Shown here in pieces: positions 6,580 to 12,317 of a stretch of 12,317 nt of DNA. The DNA is from an uncultured Flammeovirgaceae bacterium. Its GTDB lineage: Bacteria > Bacteroidota > Bacteroidia > Cytophagales > Cyclobacteriaceae. Location of the stretch: positions 1-12,317 of the forward strand of contig CAKZPJ010000170.1 of assembly GCA_937138955.1 (NCBI GenBank), given 5' to 3'. Made by a program: the position numbers and the translations under genes. Below the pieces are notes generated by a model, which searched no databases, was not told where the DNA came from, and saw only the letters and a list, made by a program, of their open reading frames with translations. The first letter of the stretch is position 1. Each line of letters begins with the position of its first letter.

Positions 6580-7683
6580 ATGATAACCGAAAGAAGATAC
6601 GATATTGATTGGCTGCGTGTGATTGCTATTGGATTACTGCTGATCTATCATATAGCAATCATTTTCCAGCCGTGGGCCATGTTCGTTGGCTTTATCCGAA
6701 GCGACGAGCTGATGGAAAGTTTATGGAAACCAATAACTATGCTTAACATCTGGCGAATCCCTTTGCTGTTCTACGTTTCCGGCATGGGCGTTTATTTTGC
6801 TATCCGAAAAAGAAACTGGCGACAGTTACTCCTGGAGCGTAACCAGCGAATTCTTTTGCCATTTATTTTCGGTATCATTGCCATTGTTCCATTGCACCTA
6901 TTTATTTTTCAGGGATATTATAATTTGCCCCTGGGCTATTATCCGCATCCTGGTCATTTGTGGTTCCTGGGAAATATTTTCACCTACGTGCTGTTACTGT
7001 CTCCGCTCTTCTTCTTTCTGAAGAAAAAAGAAGATAGTAGGTTTATGACAGTTTTGGTCTCCTTCATGAGCAATCCGCTGGGGCCTTTATCTTTATCAGT
7101 CTTTTTCGTGATGGAAGCTGTAATTGTCAGGCCCCAGACTTTTGAACTGTACGCACAGACGTGGCACAGCTTTTTCTTGGGGCTTCTGGCCTTCTTTTTC
7201 GGTTTTCTCTTCGTATACAGCGGGAAGGCGTTCTGGCAAACTGTTCTAACATGGAGGTGGATTTACCTGAGTTTAGCGATCGTTTTGTATATCATCCGAT
7301 TAATAGTATTCGGTATGAAATCAACGGACTACCTCATGGCCATTGAGTCCAATCTGTGGATTTTGGGAGTCTTTGGGTTTGGTTACAAATATCTAAATAA
7401 GCCGAGTAGCACATTGAGCTACTTAAGTCAAGCCGCTTATCCGGTGTACATCATTCATATGTTTGTATTGTATGCTGGAGCCGCTATTATTTTGCCGTTG
7501 AAGATGCCGATCCTGCTAAAATTCATAGCGATCGTAGTGTTCACTGGCATTGGGTGTTATCTCATTTATGATTTTATCATTAGAAGGATTAGTTTTCTGA
7601 GGCCTTTGTTTGGGTTGAAATGGAAATTCAACCGAGTGGCGAAAGCTAAAACTTTTATAAAAGCAGCTGCATCAATAAACTAG
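6580..7683 (+). CDS. Integral membrane acyltransferase, family 3 (OafA/MdoC-like)
   Basis: A 367-residue polytopic membrane protein, about ten hydrophobic segments, of the acyltransferase-3 family (PF01757). These proteins transfer acyl groups from the cytoplasm to extracytoplasmic glycans or other acceptors. The N-terminus has the family signature RRYDIDWLRVIAIGLLLIYH (5-24) with D10, R13 and the proposed catalytic H24. Further on are LLERNQRILLPF (84-95) and HPGHLWFLGNIF (123-134, H126), which resemble the glucan-succinyltransferase (MdoC-like) branch. The length fits the family. The acceptor cannot be told from sequence. It is the second gene of a unit with the ankyrin lipoprotein (22-bp gap, no terminator between). 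No clear terminator follows before the convergent glycosidase unit. Confidence 0.9.
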   Translation: MITERRYDIDWLRVIAIGLLLIYHIAIIFQPWAMFVGFIRSDELMESLWKPITMLNIWRIPLLFYVSGMGVYFAIRKRNWRQLLLERNQRILLPFIFGIIAIVPLHLFIFQGYYNLPLGYYPHPGHLWFLGNIFTYVLLLSPLFFFLKKKEDSRFMTVLVSFMSNPLGPLSLSVFFVMEAVIVRPQTFELYAQTWHSFFLGLLAFFFGFLFVYSGKAFWQTVLTWRWIYLSLAIVLYIIRLIVFGMKSTDYLMAIESNLWILGVFGFGYKYLNKPSSTLSYLSQAAYPVYIIHMFVLYAGAAIILPLKMPILLKFIAIVVFTGIGCYLIYDFIIRRISFLRPLFGLKWKFNRVAKAKTFIKAAASIN

Positions 7684-7766
7684 AGCTTACCCGCGAAGAA
7701 TGATGATTTACAAATTGCCAGTCGCTAATATCAACAGACCTATGTTCCAGATAGAATCGTCTACTA

Positions 7767-9137
7767 TCAGTTAATTGGGAAGTGATTGGCAAACGACCGA
7801 TCATCTAATATCAGCACCCAATCGTTTCCCGCCCCTAGGTTGCCAGGAGGATCAAACGTATGCGCTTGTTCGTTCTTAGCCAATTTAGGATTGTTTTCTG
7901 CTTGATATTCGTTGCTGCGCGGATTATACCAGATAGCGGTTAGTGAAGACTTGGATAATGCGGATACATCTACCGAGTAAGCGGCATCGCTGGCGGAATA
8001 TATCAGCACAAAACTATTATCGCTGGCTTTTGCCGCTTGAATGTGAGCGTCGTAATTATCAGAATTACCCGCTACGATGATGCTTTGGTCAGGGCGCAAC
8101 TTCAGAAAGTCATCACCTAACTTGTGTAGAAAGTTACTTAGGTAACCAATCTCTCGAGCACCAGGGTAGTTAATAGCTGCTAGGGCGGTACTACTACAGC
8201 TATCAGAAGCAGTGAGGCCATCCCAGATTCCTCCGGCTCCGTAGGAATGTCCGAAGGCTCCGGCAAAAATAGTAAAGTAGGCCCGACGGCGTATATTGAA
8301 CGGAGTGGTGCCACAGAAGTCTTTATTATTCTCATACCAAGCCTCAGAATCCAAGGTAGGCTTGGGCTTTCCGTCGTATAGTTGATTGTAGTCAAACGAA
8401 ATCGCTTCCCATACCGTCCAGGCGCGCTTGTCTTTGCGGGGCAAGTCATCCAGGCAACACCACTGACTAGTTTGCCAATTGTTAAAATCACACAAATTGG
8501 TATCATCAGAAATGCTGGTGCTGCGTTTAAAGTCAGCGTGTACTGTGAGCAATTTATCTCCAGTATCGCCCTCTCGGATGCCCCGTACTAGTTCGCTCAG
8601 TTTTTCGTTGGGAATAGTATTTTTTCGGAGGTGCCCTCCGGCTTCACCCAGGGTGAGCCAGACGATATTATTATTATTTTTGTATCGGTCACCCACCCAG
8701 CGACCGTATTTATACAAGTCGTCCGCACTATTATTTCTGGTTTTGCCCCACCAGCCCAGCGTAATACCTGCATACATATTTCGCTGGGCGCATTTGGCAA
8801 TGTATTCATCTAGGTATTTCCACCAAGCTTTGTTAGGATTATCAATGTCACCGGTACCTGCTCCGTTGTACAGCTTCTCTCGGCAACTTACCATCATAAC
8901 AGTAAAACCCTGAGCACTGCGCTTATCTAAAATACTATCGATCGTTGCCGGCGGAAGCTTAGCGAAAAACCAATTTGTCTCTCCAATCCAGACAAACGGA
9001 CTACCATCTTCTTTCACCAGAAACCGATGGTTATCCCCAACCCTAAGTTTTTGTATTTGGGCTACTGAAGAAGCAGAAACAAATAGCAGATTTGAAATTA
9101 TAAAGCAGCGGCACAAAATGTATTTCCAGTGATCCAT
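7767..9137 (-). CDS. Exported DUF4038 (apiosidase-like, GH140-related) glycosidase with C-terminal domain
   Basis: A 456-residue protein with a signal peptide (hydrophobic 6-22, likely cut after SSVA at about 26). A (beta/alpha)8-type DUF4038 domain covers about 30-345: FLVKEDGSPFVWIGETNWFF (39-58), RSAQGFTVMMV (73-83), NIVWLTLGEAGG (157-168), PTLDSEAWYE (260-269), RRRAYFTIFAGAFGHSYGAGGIWD (283-306). A smaller beta domain follows (about 350-445) that resembles the putative collagen-binding domain often fused to DUF4038, with WYNPRSNEY (403-411) and NDWVLIL (438-444). E165 and E265 are the best candidate catalytic acids by position. It is probably a glycoside hydrolase, but the sugar is unknown. 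It lies 16 bp after the DUF5060 gene in the same direction, so the two likely form an operon. Confidence 0.87.
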   Translation of the reverse strand: MDHWKYILCRCFIISNLLFVSASSVAQIQKLRVGDNHRFLVKEDGSPFVWIGETNWFFAKLPPATIDSILDKRSAQGFTVMMVSCREKLYNGAGTGDIDNPNKAWWKYLDEYIAKCAQRNMYAGITLGWWGKTRNNSADDLYKYGRWVGDRYKNNNNIVWLTLGEAGGHLRKNTIPNEKLSELVRGIREGDTGDKLLTVHADFKRSTSISDDTNLCDFNNWQTSQWCCLDDLPRKDKRAWTVWEAISFDYNQLYDGKPKPTLDSEAWYENNKDFCGTTPFNIRRRAYFTIFAGAFGHSYGAGGIWDGLTASDSCSSTALAAINYPGAREIGYLSNFLHKLGDDFLKLRPDQSIIVAGNSDNYDAHIQAAKASDNSFVLIYSASDAAYSVDVSALSKSSLTAIWYNPRSNEYQAENNPKLAKNEQAHTFDPPGNLGAGNDWVLILDDRSFANHFPIN

Positions 9138-9153
9138 TACCGAGAACAGAACT

Positions 9154-11040
9154 TTAGCTTTGCGATTTTACTTTTAGCGCCCAGTCGCGCTTAGAGATAT
9201 TTTCACCTTTAGGAAAGCTCTCAAGCAGCAGCTGGCCATCAGCATCAGTAGCTACTTCGGTAGAAGTTAGCCACTCTCCTGCAATAGTATCGAACCAAGT
9301 GATTTGATACGTAGCATTTTTATTCAGACCGTTGACGGACGGAATTTCAGCTTCGTTCTCAAAGTAGAGAAAAGCCAGGTTTTTGTCGGGATGCAGCAGC
9401 ATAAAAGCCCAACCGTCTAATCCTTCTTCAGGTGCACCCGCCGCTTGGTGCGGGGTTAGTAGCTCCTTTTGGGGGACACACTGCTGATAAGCTTTGCCTT
9501 CGGAAAGTATAAATTTGGCCAGATGCGGAAGCTGGGCTCCCGCTGGATAATTCAGACCTTCCCAGATGTACGGTCGGTCACCTTCATTTTTAGGCTCTCC
9601 GGTGGTGTTGCCATCGTAAGCCCCCGTTCCGTAGATATGTCCGGCCAACCCGCCCGATAAAACACTGCCGTACATCTGCGCTCGCCCAAAATAGTTGTCC
9701 CGATCTGAGTTGGGAATGGGGCGCTCTCCGGCTACCAGATTATGAAATTCATTATCCCAGCCCGGATAGTAAGGCTCTAAGTTAGCCGCCGGGTAGGGTG
9801 GGTCTAGCTCGAACAAGGTTTCAATCATCGGATAAAAACCGTGGTTACGGGGAACATTGCCTACCGAATGCATGGTGAGCCAGGGAGCTGATTCATTGTG
9901 GCCAAATTCAGTGTAAGTAGAACCATCAATCAGTATGGTGTGGGGCTGACCGTAGGGCAACCCCCCGTATTTATTGTAATGATAGGTTAGTACCTCATTA
10001 AAGTCATCGGATGGTAAGCAGTAGTCTTCGTTAATCCAATCGAGGTGGATGCCACTAAAGATAATATTGTAAGCACCATAGCGCGACGCGATGTACTGTA
10101 CATAACGAGCGTACGACTCCGGCCAATCAAAATAGCGCTTCCAACTGGGGCCATGGTCGCGGCGGACTGTCTCCAGAAATACTACAAATCCCTGATCAGA
10201 CATGTATTGCATCTTTTTGTCCATATTTTTGAAATACTCTGGGTTAATTCGGTTGTAGTTGGCAATCACCGGCATTTCATCCCACGGCTCAAAGGGCATA
10301 TTCCCCTCATCGTCGTGCATATCCTGCCCGGTATTGGTTCCGTTCTTCTCCCAGGCTTGCCGTACGCCAATAGAATCAGCATTTTTAAACGCAGCCGGAT
10401 ATTCATCAGCAATCCAGTTAGGAAAAGCGGCAATCATAGCGATAGTATTATACCCCTGATTCTTCCGAAAGTTGAGGGCTTGCTCCAGGCTGATGCCCTC
10501 AGCTGGTACGTAGTTATCTTCAGGCTCTACACCAGTAAGTGGATACCGCCAGGTAGCAGTCGACCACCAAGTGTCGCCCAGCATAAAGAACGAGCTGCCA
10601 TCGGCGTACTCGAGTGCGCGTCCATTCGTAGTAGCCCGGACAAAGCCCCGTCGGTTGGGGTTCTCTTCAATTTCCGGTTCATTCCATCTGATAGCGGTGA
10701 ATGATCCGCTATGATCGTTCAGCCCGGCATCTGGCTGATTAGAACCGCTTTTCCAACTCCACTCCCTGGGTTCGGACGCTACCAACCGGAAAACAAATTC
10801 GTTATCGCCATTCCAAAAGCCGTAGATTCGCTCATCAAAATTAGGGCCGATAAGTTCTACCCAGCAGTCTACTTCAGCGTAGGGGTTTTCGTACTGATTC
10901 TCGGCATTTAGGGTTATTTCCTCAATTTCATAAACGTGAATATGCTTAGCGTTTGGGCTTTCAGGTTGGCAAGCGATAAACAGGGCAGTGAACAGTATAA
11001 GTAAGCTAAAATGACGGGTAATACTTATTGATAATGACAT
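9154..11040 (-). CDS. DUF5060-DUF4038 glycosidase lipoprotein
   Basis: A 628-residue protein with a lipoprotein signal (lipobox LFIAC, C24). Domain order: an N-terminal Ig-like DUF5060 domain at about 37-116 (EIEEITLNAENQYENPY, VELIGPNFDERIYGFWNG, REWSWKSGS), the linker ENPNRRGFVRAT (126-137), then a DUF4038 catalytic barrel at about 140-520 (YADGSSFFMLGDTWWSTATW, VVFLETVRRDHGPSW, FSGIHLDW, LEPYYPGWDNEFHN, GGLAGHIYGTGAYDG). A C-terminal beta domain at about 535-628 contains NLAFLYFEN and ITWFDTIAGEW. E422 in LEPYY matches the position of the nucleophile in apiosidase-like enzymes; D334 is a candidate acid. DUF4038 includes the GH140 apiosidases that act on rhamnogalacturonan II, but this branch may target another glycan. 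First gene of a two-gene unit with the shorter glycosidase. Confidence 0.9.
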   Translation of the reverse strand: MSLSISITRHFSLLILFTALFIACQPESPNAKHIHVYEIEEITLNAENQYENPYAEVDCWVELIGPNFDERIYGFWNGDNEFVFRLVASEPREWSWKSGSNQPDAGLNDHSGSFTAIRWNEPEIEENPNRRGFVRATTNGRALEYADGSSFFMLGDTWWSTATWRYPLTGVEPEDNYVPAEGISLEQALNFRKNQGYNTIAMIAAFPNWIADEYPAAFKNADSIGVRQAWEKNGTNTGQDMHDDEGNMPFEPWDEMPVIANYNRINPEYFKNMDKKMQYMSDQGFVVFLETVRRDHGPSWKRYFDWPESYARYVQYIASRYGAYNIIFSGIHLDWINEDYCLPSDDFNEVLTYHYNKYGGLPYGQPHTILIDGSTYTEFGHNESAPWLTMHSVGNVPRNHGFYPMIETLFELDPPYPAANLEPYYPGWDNEFHNLVAGERPIPNSDRDNYFGRAQMYGSVLSGGLAGHIYGTGAYDGNTTGEPKNEGDRPYIWEGLNYPAGAQLPHLAKFILSEGKAYQQCVPQKELLTPHQAAGAPEEGLDGWAFMLLHPDKNLAFLYFENEAEIPSVNGLNKNATYQITWFDTIAGEWLTSTEVATDADGQLLLESFPKGENISKRDWALKVKSQS

Positions 11041-11067
11041 ACGGTAGGTATCGAGGTTAGTTTATTG

Positions 11068-11075
11068 CTAAGATA
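11068..11075 (-). promoter_or_regulatory. Possible -7 box (TATCTTAG) for the glycosidase operon
   Basis: TATCTTAG on the reverse strand lies 27 bases before the ATG at 11040, with TTT 21 bases upstream in the -33 position. The octamer is the same as before the deacylase-like gene. It suggests the glycosidase pair is transcribed separately from the oxidoreductase gene 68 bp upstream. Confidence 0.4.
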
Positions 11076-11108
11076 ATAAGCTGATCGGGAAAAGCTAAAA
11101 ACTCTAAA

Positions 11109-12224
11109 TTAGAATGGTTCTCCGTGGGTGTACTGCATGATACTGCGGGCAACAGACCGCCAACGCTTTACCAGTTGTACGCCAATTTCTGAACTAACCT
11201 TAGTACCAAACAGCTTTTGAGTGTTGCGGCCTACCCAGAGTCGGGCGGCGAATTGTTTTTTCCAGGTAGTAGTATATTCAGTTTCTAGCGCAATGCGGTC
11301 AAAACTGGTAGGAGAATAGTGTTGAAGAACTAAATCAGAAAGTATTTTAGCCGAGTGAATAGCCATCGCCATACCGTTACCGCAGAGCGGAGTGATCAGT
11401 CCGGCTGTGTCACCCGACATTAAAATATGATCGACTACTGGTTGTTTAGGGGCAAAGGAAATCTCGTTAATCACCTCTGGTTGGTCGAGCAGAAATTCAG
11501 CGTTGCTCCACAAATTCCGTAGGAACAGATTCTGGTGTAGTACCTTCGCTTCCATTGCTTCAATAGAGCCGTACTTTCGCAGTTGCGCTCGAGTGCCTAA
11601 GTAGCAAACATTGTAACGACCGTCTTCCACTCGAGAAATTCCGCAGTAGCCACCCGGAAAGTTGTGCAAAGCGATAACATCGTCAGGAAAATCAACCCGT
11701 ACATGATACTTTACTCCAATATAAGGCGAGTGCTGCTGAATAAACGGACGACTCAACTGCTTATCTAACCGAGCACGTTTACCGTAAGCTCCGATGACTA
11801 ATTTGGCTTCTACTAATCCATTCTGCGGTAGCGTAACCTGAAAATGATCTTCCACAAAATCTACTGATTGAACCGCCGTCTGCTGCCAAATTTCCGCTCC
11901 GACTTGTTTAGCTCGTTGATACAAAAACTGATCTAACGCGTAGCGACTCACTCCAAAACCGCCTAAATCAAGGGGCATACTGGCCGAAGCCCCAGAGCAG
12001 GCGGTCAGCGTGAACTCACGAATCGATGAAGGCTCTAACTCGTAGGGGAAAGCATTAATTGACTCTAAGAAGGGAACTACTTCGTTAGAAATATACTCAC
12101 CGCAGACTCGGTGAAATGGATACGTTTTCTTTTCCAGCAGTAAAACATCCAGTCCGGCTTCGCCTAAGCGAATAGCGTTTATCAGCCCAGCGAGTCCGCC
12201 TCCGATGATGATTAGGTCTTTCAA
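11109..12224 (-). CDS. FAD-dependent oxidoreductase, geranylgeranyl-reductase-like
   Basis: A 371-residue flavoprotein. The N-terminal Rossmann motif IIIGGGLAGLINAIRLGEAG (5-24) with acidic E31 after LLLEKK binds the ADP part of FAD. The conserved block FHRVCGEYISNE (37-48) and the second FAD motif GDTAGLITPLCGNGMAMAI (271-289) place it in the group of geranylgeranyl-reductase-like and halogenase/hydroxylase-related enzymes. GAYGKRA (145-151) lies in the middle. No signal peptide or membrane segment. From general knowledge, close relatives in Bacteroidetes often sit next to a methyltransferase and a type III polyketide synthase, which would be expected past 12317; this is inference and no such gene is visible here. 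The substrate is unknown. The start ATG at 12224 precedes the FAD motif by only five residues, as usual. Confidence 0.87.
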   Translation of the reverse strand: MKDLIIIGGGLAGLINAIRLGEAGLDVLLLEKKTYPFHRVCGEYISNEVVPFLESINAFPYELEPSSIREFTLTACSGASASMPLDLGGFGVSRYALDQFLYQRAKQVGAEIWQQTAVQSVDFVEDHFQVTLPQNGLVEAKLVIGAYGKRARLDKQLSRPFIQQHSPYIGVKYHVRVDFPDDVIALHNFPGGYCGISRVEDGRYNVCYLGTRAQLRKYGSIEAMEAKVLHQNLFLRNLWSNAEFLLDQPEVINEISFAPKQPVVDHILMSGDTAGLITPLCGNGMAMAIHSAKILSDLVLQHYSPTSFDRIALETEYTTTWKKQFAARLWVGRNTQKLFGTKVSSEIGVQLVKRWRSVARSIMQYTHGEPF

Positions 12225-12280
12225 AAGCTTGGGTATTGGGGATTAGGTTTTAGGAATTGATTTAAGCATAGTGATACACA

Positions 12281-12312
12281 CAAGGCTACTAAAGTACAGC
12301 ATTCTTTTCCAA
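12281..12312 (-). promoter_or_regulatory. Possible promoter for the oxidoreductase gene
   Basis: On the reverse strand, TTG (12312-12310), 21 bases, then TAGCCTTG (12288-12281), one mismatch from TAnnTTTG. The ATG is 56 bases downstream. Spacing equals that of the glyS promoter, but the window ends here and an upstream gene could still overlap. Confidence 0.3.
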
Positions 12313-12317
12313 TACCT

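Noticed and set aside
7684..7766. Possible terminator between the convergent acyltransferase and glycosidase genes
   Set aside because: Only a distant, imperfect TTGCCAGTC/GATTGGCAA pairing is present, with no T tract, so no terminator is called.
8479..8913. 144-codon forward ORF opposite the shorter DUF4038 gene
   Set aside because: Antisense shadow; Ser/Pro/Leu-rich translation without recognisable motifs.
10045..10704. 219-codon forward ORF opposite the DUF5060 glycosidase gene
   Set aside because: It is an antisense shadow of a gene with several confirmed domains; its translation shows no family features.
12243..12317. Open reverse frame of 24 codons at the right edge, ending in TAA
   Set aside because: It could be the tail of an upstream gene, but other frames are also open here and nothing is recognisable; the window ends too soon to decide.
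1..12317. CRISPR arrays, tRNA or rRNA genes, riboswitches
   Set aside because: Reading both strands, I saw no regularly spaced repeats, cloverleaf-like sequences or known RNA motifs.

Overview
The window looks like a chromosomal segment of a Bacteroidota bacterium, probably Cytophagales-like (inference). The signs are a Bacteroidetes-type promoter (TTG, 21 bases, TATCTTTG) in front of glyS, no Shine-Dalgarno sequences before the genes, several lipoprotein signal peptides, and protein types common in that phylum (DUF3109, DUF5060/DUF4038 glycosidases, a dimeric-type GlyRS). Base composition is moderate and fairly even.

Layout. 1-1364 (-) is glycyl-tRNA synthetase, cut by the window edge at its C-terminus. 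1365-2492 holds no intact gene but is a scar of accessory DNA. It carries the C-terminal remnant of a Uma2-family nuclease (-), a 247-bp segment bounded by perfect 16-bp inverted repeats, and the C-terminal half of a Fic-family protein (+) broken by stops and frameshifts. 2493-3056 (-) is a cysteine-rich DUF3109 protein. 3304-3792 (+) is a YciF/DUF892 ferritin-like protein. 3832-5505 (-) is a lipoprotein of the N-acyl-D-amino-acid deacylase family that lacks several usual metal ligands; its stop codon lies inside a hairpin that also ends the ferritin-like gene. 5506-5966 is intergenic. 5967-7683 (+) is a two-gene unit: an ankyrin-repeat lipoprotein and a membrane acyltransferase. 7767-11040 (-) is a two-gene unit of exported DUF4038 (apiosidase-like) glycosidases, the upstream one with a DUF5060 domain. 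11109-12224 (-) is an FAD-dependent oxidoreductase of the geranylgeranyl-reductase-like type.

How the parts fit. The window mixes housekeeping (glyS), iron or stress-related proteins (DUF892, DUF3109), and cell-envelope or glycan functions (deacylase-like lipoprotein, acyltransferase, two glycosidases). The clearest cooperating set is the glycosidase pair, 16 bp apart and both carrying export signals, which probably attacks the same plant or algal glycan. The most unusual stretch is the decayed Uma2/inverted-repeat/Fic region, where two unrelated genes have each lost their 5' part on the side facing a small mobile-element-like segment. I do not see a clear new multi-gene system. The best leads are the inverted-repeat element, the altered deacylase active site, the ankyrin/acyltransferase pair, and a repeated TATCTTAG promoter box.
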